A stretch of DNA of 64,000 nucleotides from Denitrobacterium detoxificans. Lineage in GTDB: Bacteria; Actinomycetota; Coriobacteriia; Coriobacteriales; Eggerthellaceae. The stretch covers positions 196,922-260,921 of the forward strand of contig NZ_SUUH01000003.1 of the NCBI RefSeq assembly GCF_015062615.1, read 5' to 3'. Below, piece after piece: positions 1 through 6,923 of the stretch. Within the stretch, counting starts at the first letter, position 1. Each line of letters starts with the position of its first letter. The position numbers and the translations under genes were made by a program. Below the pieces are notes generated by a model. The model ran no database searches. It saw nothing but the letters and a program-made list of their open reading frames with translations, and was not told the origin of the DNA.

Positions 1-199
1 AAGGCGAGAGACCAAGGTTGAGTAACGCTCGATTCGCTCTCGTAACTGCAAAGAATGCAAATGTCTTGGGAAAAAGTGACGCCACACGGTGTAACGACTT
101 TGTAGTAACGTGGTCATATTGTGCAAACCGAACTGCCAATTCTCCGCTATGGGAAAATTGGAACGTCTACAGAACTGCAATTATGCAAGGAAGGCACGT

Positions 200-1456
200 A
201 TGAACACTTCATTTGTTGCGCGTGCGGCAAGCGCTGCGGCCCTTTCGGTCGCATGCCTATTCGGCCTGGCAGCCTGCTCTTCGTCGAGCAGCTCCAGCGA
301 CTCGGTTGCCGCCACGGTGAACGGTACGGAAATCTCCGAGCAGACCATCACCGACTACATCGAATCGTTCCGCTCTTCGCAGTCCCTGGAAAGCGAAGAG
401 GACTGGGGCAACTGGATGGCATCCTATAGCCTCGACCCCTCGAGCGTGCGTTCCGAGGTTATCGATTACTTCGTTCAAAAGGAGCTGAAGGTTCAGGCTG
501 CCGCTGAAAATGGCGTCGAGGTCACCGACGACGAAGTCAACGAGCAGGTCGAGAAGATGAAGGCGAACTACTCTTCCGACGATGCGTGGCAGCAGGCCCT
601 TTCCTCTGCCGGCACTACCGAAGACCAGTATCGTGACAGCGTGCGTACCGCCATGCTGGAAAGCAAGCTGAAGGAAGTCGTGGTAAGCGACGAGGACATC
701 GAGCCTACCGACGACGAAGTGCTTTCCATGGTCAGCCAGTACGCTTCTGCGTTCTCGGGTGCCAAGCGTTCCTCGCACATCCTGTTCAGCAGCGACGATG
801 AGGCTACGGCCCAGCAGGTGCTCGACCAGATCAACAACGGTGAGATTTCCTTCGAGGACGCCGCCAAGCAGTACTCCACCGACACCGCCTCTGCTGAAAA
901 TGGCGGCGATGTGGGCTGGGACCTGCTGAATTCCTTCGTTACCGATTATCAGACGGCGCTCGACGGCCTTGAGGCTGGCCAGGTGAGCGGTCTTGTCACC
1001 AGCGACTATGGCATCCACATCATCAAGTGCACCGAAGTTTACACGGCTCCCGACGAGGTAACGAGCCTCGACCAGGCTCCCGAGGCTCTGGTTGAGTACG
1101 TGCGCGCCATGGTGAAGAGCAGTAACTCCAGCACGGCTTACAACAACTGGCTGTCTGACTACAAGGATAAGGCCGACATTTGGACGGCCGACATGCCTTC
1201 CGACCTGCCGTACGACCTGGATATGTCGAAGTATCAGACGGATGACAGCACGAGCACCGATTCTACGAGCACGTCGACGGACTCCACGAGCACCGACAGC
1301 TCTGCTACCACCGATAGCGGCAGCACCGATAGCTCGTCCACGGACAGCTCCACGAGCACCGATGCTTCGACCTCTTCGACGGATAGCGCGAGCTCTTCTA
1401 GCTCGTCTTCCTCGAGCACCGATAGCTCCTCAAGCTCGTCGACGACCACCAATTAA
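200..1456 (+). CDS. PrsA/parvulin-type peptidylprolyl isomerase lipoprotein
   Basis: Predicted membrane-anchored extracytoplasmic foldase that would help exported proteins fold by prolyl isomerisation. I chose ATG 200 over an in-frame start at 110 because AAGGAAGG lies just upstream and the protein then opens with a clean lipoprotein signal (lipobox LAAC, Cys26). A SurA/PrsA-like helical region (about residues 40-185) precedes a parvulin domain (about 188-281) that opens with SSHILF and closes with YGIHIIKC. Residues from about 346 to 418 form a Ser/Thr/Asp low-complexity tail not usual for PrsA. It resembles the tail of the penicillin-binding protein at 57347 and may be a wall spacer or a glycosylated stalk (inference). 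The gene stands alone and ends at a terminator. Family assignment is firm; its clients are unknown. Confidence 0.88.
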   Translation: MNTSFVARAASAAALSVACLFGLAACSSSSSSSDSVAATVNGTEISEQTITDYIESFRSSQSLESEEDWGNWMASYSLDPSSVRSEVIDYFVQKELKVQAAAENGVEVTDDEVNEQVEKMKANYSSDDAWQQALSSAGTTEDQYRDSVRTAMLESKLKEVVVSDEDIEPTDDEVLSMVSQYASAFSGAKRSSHILFSSDDEATAQQVLDQINNGEISFEDAAKQYSTDTASAENGGDVGWDLLNSFVTDYQTALDGLEAGQVSGLVTSDYGIHIIKCTEVYTAPDEVTSLDQAPEALVEYVRAMVKSSNSSTAYNNWLSDYKDKADIWTADMPSDLPYDLDMSKYQTDDSTSTDSTSTSTDSTSTDSSATTDSGSTDSSSTDSSTSTDASTSSTDSASSSSSSSSSTDSSSSSSTTTN

Positions 1457-1481
1457 GCGATACTCCATATTCGCGAATGCG

Positions 1482-1510
1482 ACGACCCGGGCTCTCTCCC
1501 GGGTCGTTTT
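1482..1510 (+). terminator. Rho-independent terminator after the PrsA-like gene
   Basis: CGACCCGGG (1483-1491) pairs perfectly with CCCGGGTCG (1498-1506) around a CTCTCT loop and is followed by TTTT. It lies 26 nt past the stop codon. Confidence 0.9.
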
Positions 1511-1622
1511 GTATGCTGCGATCCCGTCGAGTTGCGCTGGCGAGGAACGGAGGCGAAGCCAATCGTTCCTCGTCCGGGCAGCGAGCCCCAGCAGCAAATT
1601 TCTGTGCGGATTGTTTCTCCCG

Positions 1623-1651
1623 TTGTCCCAGGGGCGCAAAACTGCTACCAT
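1623..1651 (+). promoter_or_regulatory. Promoter of tRNA-Ser(CGA)
   Basis: TTGTCC (1623-1628) and TACCAT (1646-1651) are separated by 17 nt, as for a housekeeping sigma-70-type promoter. Transcription would start about 10 nt before the tRNA 5' end. Confidence 0.6.
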
Positions 1652-1668
1652 ACCCAATTGCACCTCAC

Positions 1669-1761
1669 GGAGGGGTGGCAGAGTGGTTGAATGCGGCGGT
1701 CTCGAAAACCGTTTTACCCGTAACCCGGGTAACGAGGGTTCGAATCCCTCCTCCTCCGCCA
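1669..1761 (+). tRNA. tRNA-Ser (anticodon CGA)
   Basis: A class II tRNA with a long variable arm and an encoded CCA end. Acceptor GGAGGGG pairs with CTCCTCC with one G-T wobble. The anticodon loop CTCGAAA gives CGA, which reads UCG serine codons. The T-arm is GAGGG, loop TTCGAAT, CCCTC. Its 3' end from T-loop position G57 onward, plus the following 20 nt, recurs 190 bp downstream (1932-1969). Confidence 0.95.
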
Positions 1762-1771
1762 TGGTAAACAC

Positions 1772-1799
1772 GCAGGTCCGGCAACGGGCCTGCTTTTTT
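1772..1799 (+). terminator. Terminator of tRNA-Ser(CGA)
   Basis: GCAGGTCCG (1772-1780), loop GCAA, CGGGCCTGC (1785-1793) with one wobble, then TTTTTT. The left half of this hairpin is duplicated at 1962-1969 without its right half. Confidence 0.85.
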
Positions 1800-1811
1800 A
1801 TTTTTCGGGAT

Positions 1812-1969
1812 GGAAGGGATTCGAACCGATGAGGTGAAAACGCGTTTAGCGCATGCCCCAGTGGGGCATGCGTAGCGTTTTGCCCGACCGAGCCTGTGAG
1901 GGAGGGGTCGGCGTTCGCGCGGCGAACGCAGGAATCCCTCCTCCTCCGCCATGGTAAACACGCAGGTCC
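1812..1969 (+). repeat. tRNA-linked element 1: antisense T-arm, hairpins, duplicated tRNA 3' end
   Basis: Non-coding. It starts with a 25-nt motif (1812-1836). Within it AGGGATTCGAACC (1815-1827) is the exact reverse complement of 13 nt of the tRNA-Ser(CGA) T-arm (1737-1749). Two strong hairpins follow: CGCATGCCCCA against TGGGGCATGCG (1850-1872), and GCGTTCGC against GCGAACGC (1911-1929). The element ends in a 38-nt copy of tRNA 3' end plus downstream DNA (1932-1969 repeats 1742-1779). There is no open frame of its own and no integrase. The same layout recurs in degenerate form at 2230-2313 and beside tRNA-Phe. Confidence 0.75.
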
Positions 1970-2000
1970 TATTTCTAAACGGGTGTCAGAACGAAAACGA

Positions 2001-2191
2001 GCAAAATACGGGGTCGTTTTTGCAAAAATGTCGTCGTTTACACGGTAATCTTGGCGCTTTTGGCTCTCCAACGGAGCGAAAGGGGGCGTCCCGCCCTTTT
2101 GTATCGGTATTGTCCCTGGTCGCTATTTCCTATGCAGAATCTCGGAGAGCTGCAAGCGTGTAAACGACGACATTTCTTACATTTTGCCGGC
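2001..2191 (-). repeat. 191-bp inverted-repeat element, copy A
   Basis: Non-coding, MITE-like. A perfect 19-bp inverted repeat (2026-2044 and 2157-2175) encloses 112 nt, giving 150 bp end to end. Read on the minus strand it is preceded by GCCGGCAAAATGTAAG and followed by TTGCAAAAACG and an ATTTTGC block. The same layout occurs at 18982-19171 with 149 bp between outer ends and an interior that shares AGCGACC and GGGAAA-like blocks. The orientation is the same relative to the nearest upstream tRNA: here tRNA-Ser(GGA) on the minus strand, there tRNA-Phe. I do not recognise the family. Confidence 0.8.
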
Positions 2192-2229
2192 TGAATTTGC
2201 TCGTTTACGAGGTGCGCGGCCGTTTGGGC

Positions 2230-2313
2230 GGAAAGGATTCGAATCGATGAGGTGGACAGCGAACCCGGATACGCCCCAAGCCGACCCGAAGAGCCTACCA
2301 ACGCTCCGCCATG
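2230..2313 (+). repeat. Degenerate tRNA-linked element 2
   Basis: Positions 2230-2254 match 23 of 25 nt of the motif at 1812-1836, including the T-arm-like core GGATTCGAATC. About 50 nt later CTCCGCCATG (2304-2313) matches the tRNA-Ser(CGA) 3' end and its flank. Order and orientation equal element 1, but the copy is shorter and worn. CTCCGCC can also pair with a nearby GGCGGAG (about 2326-2332). Confidence 0.6.
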
Positions 2314-2357
2314 CGAATGGGAGGGTGGCGGAGGGGCTCGCTTCTATGCTGGCGATT

Positions 2358-2538
2358 GTCGTCCTGCCGGGGATGCCCGCAAGGTCACTGTGAACGCCAG
2401 CTAATGCGCTCAGCTTAGCTGAGCGCAAGTAAAGGCATGAACCAGCGCAGCGCATGAGCGACGGTTTCGCCCCGTCGAGGGGCGAAACCGAGCGAACAGC
2501 GGAGCGGGTGACCTGAAGGGCATCCCCGGCAGGACGAC
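2358..2538. repeat. 181-bp element with 31-nt inverted ends
   Basis: The left arm 2358-2388 and right arm 2508-2538 are reverse complements over 31 nt except a 3-nt interruption: 21 bp perfect, GCA against GAA, then AGGTCAC against GTGACCT. Inside are two further hairpins. One is TGCGCTCAGC against GCTGAGCGCA with a 3-nt loop (2405-2427). The other is a 12-bp perfect stem, CGGTTTCGCCCC against GGGGCGAAACCG with a GTCGA loop (2462-2490). It lies 10 bp beyond the tRNA-Ser(GGA) terminator. No coding frame is credible here. Confidence 0.75.
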
Positions 2539-2548
2539 GCGATCGGAA

Positions 2549-2578
2549 TAAAAAAGCGAGCCCCTTTCGGGGCTCGCT
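2549..2578 (-). terminator. Terminator of tRNA-Ser(GGA)
   Basis: On the minus strand AGCGAGCCCC, loop GAAA, GGGGCTCGCT, followed by TTTTT. A textbook intrinsic terminator 11 nt past the tRNA CCA. Confidence 0.92.
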
Positions 2579-2588
2579 ATAACAATCA

Positions 2589-2680
2589 TGGCGGAGAGAT
2601 GGGGATTCGAACCCCAGATACCCTTTTGGGGCATACACGATTTCCAATCGTGCTCCTTCGGCCAGCTCGGACATCTCTCC
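2589..2680 (-). tRNA. tRNA-Ser (anticodon GGA)
   Basis: Minus-strand class II tRNA with encoded CCA. Acceptor GGAGAGA pairs with TCTCTCC. The anticodon stem-loop is CACGA TTGGAAA TCGTG, giving GGA, which reads UCC and UCU. The T-arm is GGGGTTCGAATCCCC. The long variable arm (about 15-20 nt) is typical of serine tRNAs. Confidence 0.95.
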
Positions 2681-2717
2681 ATAAACCGAATGGCTGCCTG
2701 TAAAGCAGCGAATACGA

Positions 2718-2747
2718 AGTATACAGCATTCGACGGCCGTACGGCAA
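2718..2747 (-). promoter_or_regulatory. Promoter of tRNA-Ser(GGA)
   Basis: On the minus strand TTGCCG (2747-2742), an 18-nt spacer and TATACT (2723-2718) lie about 40 nt before the tRNA 5' end. Confidence 0.55.
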
Positions 2748-2856
2748 ATGCGTTTTTCGTCTTCGCCGTTTATTCAAAACCCCACGTGTGAAATGCCCTA
2801 TACTACTAGCAGCATAGAATCCCGCACCAGGCCGGGAGCTCGAAAGGAGAGGCATT

Positions 2857-3387
2857 ATGGCCGATAGAATCGTTGAAGACACGCTCGAGAGTATTCCCGA
2901 AATCCCCGAGCGCTTGCAGGCCGTGCTCATCGCCTCGCTGAAGGAAGCGCGCGAGCGTCTGGAAAAGGGCGAGAGCGTCGTTCCCTTCACCGCCCTCGCC
3001 GTGAAGGAGAATCTGTTCCTGGAATCGCATCCTGCCGACGATACGCAGCAGTGCTTCAACCTTGCTCGTCATACCGTGCAGAACGTACGTGGCGCCGATG
3101 CCTACGCGCTCTGCTACGACGGCTACGTGGAAACCGACGATGGCACCAAGGACGCTCTCATTGCCGAGGGTGGCATGGCGGGCGAACCCGAGGGCTATGC
3201 GATTGGGTACCTGTACGAAGAGGCCAAGGAGGAAGGCGCCTTCCCGAAGGTGACCTCCCAGCCCGTCTACATTGGCCCCGCTCCGAACTTCATGATGCTC
3301 ACGCCCGACGTGCCGGCGGAACCCGCCACGGAAGCCGAGGCGGCCGCTGCGGAAGCGGGTCAAGAGTCCACAGGTGCTGCGGAATAG
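2857..3387 (+). CDS. Acidic hypothetical protein
   Basis: A 176-residue soluble, acidic protein that I do not recognise. ATG 2857 follows a good AAAGGAGA site. There is no signal peptide or membrane segment. The body (about 1-150) mixes helices rich in Glu with a GYAIGYLYEE segment. The last ~25 residues are Ala/Glu/Pro low complexity. The gene is monocistronic: tRNA-Ser lies divergent upstream, and the rpsF promoter follows about 160 bp downstream. A TATACT at 2799-2804 could be its -10 box, but no convincing -35 is visible. Codon use matches the neighbours, so it looks real. Function cannot be inferred from context. Confidence 0.75.
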   Translation: MADRIVEDTLESIPEIPERLQAVLIASLKEARERLEKGESVVPFTALAVKENLFLESHPADDTQQCFNLARHTVQNVRGADAYALCYDGYVETDDGTKDALIAEGGMAGEPEGYAIGYLYEEAKEEGAFPKVTSQPVYIGPAPNFMMLTPDVPAEPATEAEAAAAEAGQESTGAAE

Positions 3388-3547
3388 CGCATGAATCACG
3401 TCGTGGCGGCTGGGGTGACCCAGTCGCCATTTTTATGCAAGCTTTTCGCGACCTTTTTAGTGCCGTGGTGTCACTGCGTTCGCTCAAGCTTAAAGGCAAC
3501 GTTCGGGTGGCGCGCTGCAGGTTTTGTGAAAGGGAGCGTACGTGTGC

Positions 3548-3576
3548 TTGCGCGTGCAATATGCGTTTGCTAGTAT
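3548..3576 (+). promoter_or_regulatory. Promoter of rpsF-ssb-rpsR-rplI
   Basis: TTGCGC (3548-3553), 17-nt spacer, TAGTAT (3571-3576). It places the transcript start about 65 nt before rpsF, leaving room for the leader hairpin at 3592-3620. Confidence 0.7.
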
Positions 3577-3591
3577 GACAAAGCTATTCCT

Positions 3592-3620
3592 GCTTCGGGA
3601 AAGGAAAGAATGCCCGAAGC
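3592..3620 (+). promoter_or_regulatory. Possible rpsF leader (S6:S18-binding) hairpin
   Basis: GCTTCGGG (3592-3599) and CCCGAAGC (3613-3620) form a perfect 8-bp stem with a 13-nt loop. CCG straddles the 3' edge of the stem, about 15 nt before the AGGAGGAGG ribosome site. Many bacteria carry an S6:S18-binding leader with a CCG element ahead of rpsF. Position and CCG fit, but I have not checked the covariance model. Confidence 0.4.
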
Positions 3621-3647
3621 CGTAAGTCCACAGGAGGAGGTGAGCCG

Positions 3648-3941
3648 ATGAAGGCTTATGAATTGCTGTATTTCGTCGCTCCGTCGATCGACGAAGAATC
3701 CCGTACCAACGTTTCCACGCGTATCGCGAACACCATCGCCGAGGGCAATGGCGTGATCGATGAGACCGAGGAGTGGGGTAAGCGCAAGCTTGCGTACGAA
3801 ATCGATGGCCTGACCGAGGGTGACTACACGCTCGTCAACTTCCATGCAGAACCCGAACACATTGCAGAGCTGAATCGCGTGCTGGGCATTACCGATGCCG
3901 TGAAGCGTTTCATGATCGTGTGCCGCGCTGACCGCGACTAA
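3648..3941 (+). CDS. rpsF: 30S ribosomal protein S6
   Basis: 97 residues, full length for bS6. It opens with KAYELLYFVAPSIDEE and contains the WGKRKLAYEIDG strand typical of the family. It binds the central domain of 16S rRNA together with S18, encoded two genes later. ATG 3648 is preceded by a very strong AGGAGGAGG site. First gene of the conserved rpsF-ssb-rpsR-rplI cluster. Alternative starts are not needed. Confidence 0.97.
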   Translation: MKAYELLYFVAPSIDEESRTNVSTRIANTIAEGNGVIDETEEWGKRKLAYEIDGLTEGDYTLVNFHAEPEHIAELNRVLGITDAVKRFMIVCRADRD

Positions 3942-3992
3942 GCAAATTTGTTCGGAGAGGGCTTGCCCTCTAAGCAAGGATAGGAAGAGACT

Positions 3993-4448
3993 ATGAGCAT
4001 CAATCGAGTTGTTATCAGCGGCAATCTCACGCGCGATCCCGATCTTCGCCAGACCAGCAGTGGCATGGCGGTTCTGGGCTTCGGCGTGGCGGTAAACGAT
4101 CGTCGCAAGAACCCGCAGACTGGCGAGTGGGAAGATTATCCCAACTTCGTCGATTGCACCATGTTCGGTTCGCGTGCCCAGAGCATTTCCGGTTTCCTGC
4201 GCAAGGGAAACAAGGTTGCCATCGAAGGTAAGCTTCGCTGGAGCCAGTGGGAACGCGATGGACAGAAGCGCAGCAAACTCGAGGTCATTGTCGACGAAAT
4301 CGAATTCATGACCCCGCGTGGCGACAACGGCGGCTATAACAATGGCGGTTACAGCAACGGTGGCTACAGCCAGCCTGCTGCTGCACCTGCGCCTGCGCCC
4401 CAGCCAGCGGTGGATGCTTCGGTCTACGATGAAGACATCCCGTTCTAG
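3993..4448 (+). CDS. ssb: Single-stranded DNA-binding protein
   Basis: 151 residues. The OB fold (about 1-107) starts INRVVISGNLTRDPDLR and carries the conserved W-x-x-W segment (LRWSQWERDGQ). A Gly/Asn/Tyr repeat and an Ala/Pro linker follow. The last six residues, DEDIPF, are the acidic tip that recruits replication and repair partners. Its place between rpsF and rpsR is the usual one and couples it to ribosomal protein expression. The spacer to rpsF is 51 bp. Confidence 0.97.
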   Translation: MSINRVVISGNLTRDPDLRQTSSGMAVLGFGVAVNDRRKNPQTGEWEDYPNFVDCTMFGSRAQSISGFLRKGNKVAIEGKLRWSQWERDGQKRSKLEVIVDEIEFMTPRGDNGGYNNGGYSNGGYSQPAAAPAPAPQPAVDASVYDEDIPF

Positions 4449-4469
4449 GGATCACGAAAGAGGTATGTA

Positions 4470-4733
4470 ATGTCTGATTACGTGAAGCAGCCTCGTCGTA
4501 AGTACTGCCAGTTCTGCAAGGAAAACACTGAGTACATCGACTACAAAGATACCCAGATGCTGCGTAAATATGTAACCGACCGCGGTAAAATCAAGCCTCG
4601 TCGCGTCACGGGTGCCTGCACCCAGCATCAGCGCGACATCGCGAACGCCGTGAAGCGCGCCCGCGAGATGGCTCTTATGCCGTACGCCGTGCCGTCCATC
4701 AGCGGCCGTGGCGATCGCCGCAATCGCGGTTAG
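4470..4733 (+). CDS. rpsR: 30S ribosomal protein S18
   Basis: 87 residues. The N-terminus has CQFCKENTEYIDYKD, so it keeps the paired cysteines of the zinc-type (C+) bS18. The body has the RGKIKPRRVTG and CTQHQRDIANAVKRAR segments that contact 16S rRNA beside S6. ATG 4470 follows AAAGAGG. It lies 21 bp after ssb and 15 bp before rplI in the same operon. Confidence 0.97.
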   Translation: MSDYVKQPRRKYCQFCKENTEYIDYKDTQMLRKYVTDRGKIKPRRVTGACTQHQRDIANAVKRAREMALMPYAVPSISGRGDRRNRG

Positions 4734-4748
4734 TTCGAAAGGATAGCC

Positions 4749-5291
4749 ATGAAAGTTATTTTGCTTCAAGAGCTGAAGGGGAGGGGAGTCGAAGGCGACG
4801 TCATCGAAGTTGCCGACGGTTTCGCCAACAACTTCCTGCTCCCGCAGAAGGTGGCTGTCAAGGCCACGAAGGGTAACCTGAAGCAGCTGGAAATGCGCCG
4901 TCACAACATCGCCAAGCGCGAGGAGACCCGCACGGCTACTGCCAACCAGCTGAAGGAAACCCTCGACGGCACCACCGTTCAGATCGACGCCCGCGTGGGC
5001 GAAGAGGGCCAGCTGTTCGGTTCCGTTACCGCTCAGATGATCGCCGACGCTGTGAAGGAACAGCTGGGCGTCGAGATCGACCGTCGTCTGATCGACCTGA
5101 AGGCTCAGATCAAGACGGCTGGCGAGCACGAGGCCACCGTTGCCCTGCATCGCGACATTAAGGCCACGATCAAGATGATCGTTGGCGACCCCGAGGCCAT
5201 CGCTGCTGCCGCTGCCGCAGCTGGCATCATCGAGGAAGCTCCCGAGCAGGAAGCCGCTGAAGAGGAAGCTGCCGAAGAGGCCGCTGAATAG
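4749..5291 (+). CDS. rplI: 50S ribosomal protein L9 with acidic C-terminal extension
   Basis: 180 residues. The N-terminal rRNA-binding domain begins MKVILLQELKGRG and includes GDVIEVADGFANNFLLP. A long connecting helix and the C-terminal domain follow. The usual length is near 150; here about 30 extra residues rich in Ala and Glu close the protein. ATG 4749 follows GAAAGG. Last gene of the ribosomal cluster, before a terminator. The acidic tail is seen directly; its role is unknown. Confidence 0.95.
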   Translation: MKVILLQELKGRGVEGDVIEVADGFANNFLLPQKVAVKATKGNLKQLEMRRHNIAKREETRTATANQLKETLDGTTVQIDARVGEEGQLFGSVTAQMIADAVKEQLGVEIDRRLIDLKAQIKTAGEHEATVALHRDIKATIKMIVGDPEAIAAAAAAAGIIEEAPEQEAAEEEAAEEAAE

Positions 5292-5306
5292 TTCAGCCAA
5301 AAAATC

Positions 5307-5395
5307 TTTTCCACTGTCCTAGACGGTGGAAAATGTGGAAAACCCCCGAAGGCACAGGTTATGCCAAGGGGGTTTTCCTTTGCCGTTGTGGAAAA
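5307..5395. promoter_or_regulatory. Cluster of DnaA-box-like sites upstream of dnaB
   Basis: Four copies of TTTTCCACN sit within 89 bp: TTTTCCACT at 5307-5315 (+), TTTTCCACC at 5325-5333 (-), and TTTTCCACA at 5334-5342 (-) and 5387-5395 (-). TTTTCCACA differs by one base from the DnaA consensus TTATCCACA. The first two also form a hairpin, and the third overlaps the left arm of the rplI terminator. DnaA binding is an inference. Confidence 0.4.
5338..5377 (+). terminator. Terminator between rplI and dnaB
   Basis: GAAAACCCCC (5338-5347) pairs with GGGGGTTTTC (5368-5377) around a 20-nt loop that contains a smaller GGCA/TGCC stem. The TTTT is part of the stem, so it may act in both directions. 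It ends the ribosomal operon before dnaB. Confidence 0.75.
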
Positions 5396-5507
5396 CCCAA
5401 CCTTCGCATCCGACCATAAAAACGCCACTTGAACAGCGGTTATATTGGATTGCAATCTGGTGTACTATAACGGAATCGCACGATGAAGAAGGAACTAGGG
5501 AGCACGC

Positions 5508-6896
5508 ATGCCCGATTACAATGAACCGGCTCTTTCGAAGGGCGGATCGAAGGAAACCCCGCATAACATCGAAGCCGAACAATCGGTTCTCGCTGCGTGC
5601 ATGCTCAATCAGGAAGCCATCGACGAGGTGGCTTCGAAGCTCATCCCCGAGAACTTCTACCGTCCCGCGCATCAGATCATATTCCGCAGCATGTGCGAAC
5701 TGCATGCGCGCAACCTGCCCATCGACCAGATTTCGCTTGCCGAGAACCTACGCGCGTCGGGCCAGCTCGAAGCTGCCGGTGGGAAGTCGTACCTGGTCGA
5801 TCTGGCCGACAACACTTTCGCGCTCACGAACTGGATTATGCACACCGACGTGGTGAAGCGTACCTCCATCCTGCGCGACCTTATTCGTGCCTCCGCCCAG
5901 ATCACGGCTATGGCCTACGACGCGCCCGACGATCTGAACGAGGTTGTCGAAAGTGCCGAGAAAACGCTGTTCAGCGTTACGGAGCAGCGCGTGTCCTCTA
6001 CGTTTTCGCCCATTACCACGCTGCTCACCGAAGCATTCGACGACATTACGAAGCTTGCCGAACAAAAGACGCATATGGCGGGCGTGCCCACGGGCTTTAC
6101 CGACGTCGACAACCTGTTCCACGGCTTTCGCGGCGGCGACTTGGTCATTCTTGCCGCTCGCCCCGGTGTTGGCAAAACGTCGTTCGCTTTGAACCTTGCC
6201 ACCAACGCGGCGAAAGCTGGCTTTCCCACCACGTTCTTCTCGTTGGAAATGAGTGCGTCCCAGCTCGTCCAGCGTATCTTGTGCGCGGAAGCGCGCATCA
6301 GCTTGGAAAAGGTGCGTGGCGGCTTCCTGGGCGAATCCGATTGGCAGGCTCTGGCCGATGCCATTACCCGCCTTTCCAACGTAGAGCTCTACATCGACGA
6401 TACGCCCTCGCTTTCCATTTTGGAGGCCCGCGCCAAGGCGCGCCGCGAGCTGCGCAACAAGGACAAGGGCCTCATCATCGTCGACTACCTGCAGCTCATG
6501 AACCCGCCCCAAGCTCGCAAAGACGGCAACCGCGCCGTCGAGGTTGGCGAAATCAGTCGAGGCCTGAAAGTTCTGGCCAAGGAAATGGACATGCCCGTTA
6601 TTGCTCTGTCGCAGCTTTCTCGTGCCGTCGAGCAGCGTGGCAAGAACAAGCGCCCCATGCTTTCCGACCTTCGTGAATCGGGCTCCATCGAGCAGGACGC
6701 CGACATCGTTATGTTTATCGACCGAAGCATGGACGAGATAGAGGCCGAATCCGATGAACGCCCCGACCTGGGCACGGCAAACCTCATCGTAGCCAAGCAC
6801 CGTAACGGTTCCACGCGCGACATCACGCTTTCCTGGTCGGCCGAGAACACGGCATTTGGTAACTACATTGACGATAGCCGATTCGGGGGCATCTAA
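5508..6896 (+). CDS. dnaB: Replicative DNA helicase
   Basis: 462 residues, normal length. The N-terminal domain (about 15-125) begins with PHNIEAEQSVLAACML. The RecA-like C-terminal domain has Walker A ARPGVGKTSFAL (near residue 215), the Walker B strand LIIVDYLQLM, and SQLSRAVEQR with the DLRESGSIEQDAD segment. It unwinds DNA at the fork as a hexamer. ATG 5508 follows AGGGAG. No intein interrupts it. The upstream gap holds the DnaA-box-like cluster. The next gene starts 27 bp later and encodes a DNA-processing nuclease. Confidence 0.97.
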   Translation: MPDYNEPALSKGGSKETPHNIEAEQSVLAACMLNQEAIDEVASKLIPENFYRPAHQIIFRSMCELHARNLPIDQISLAENLRASGQLEAAGGKSYLVDLADNTFALTNWIMHTDVVKRTSILRDLIRASAQITAMAYDAPDDLNEVVESAEKTLFSVTEQRVSSTFSPITTLLTEAFDDITKLAEQKTHMAGVPTGFTDVDNLFHGFRGGDLVILAARPGVGKTSFALNLATNAAKAGFPTTFFSLEMSASQLVQRILCAEARISLEKVRGGFLGESDWQALADAITRLSNVELYIDDTPSLSILEARAKARRELRNKDKGLIIVDYLQLMNPPQARKDGNRAVEVGEISRGLKVLAKEMDMPVIALSQLSRAVEQRGKNKRPMLSDLRESGSIEQDADIVMFIDRSMDEIEAESDERPDLGTANLIVAKHRNGSTRDITLSWSAENTAFGNYIDDSRFGGI

Positions 6897-6923
6897 ATGG
6901 GGCCGGTGCGCTAAACTCTTACC

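Noticed and set aside
18..203. Small open frame before the PrsA-like gene, and a start for that gene at 110
   Set aside because: No ribosome site; both would displace the clear lipoprotein signal starting at 200.
1242..1832. Open frame running through the PrsA tail, terminator and tRNA-Ser
   Set aside because: It crosses a terminator and a tRNA gene and is Arg/Pro low complexity. A shadow of the Ser/Thr tail.
1669..2680. Integrated phage or ICE at tRNA-Ser
   Set aside because: The tRNA end is duplicated, but the intervening DNA is only ~150 bp with no integrase or cargo. At most it is a scar.
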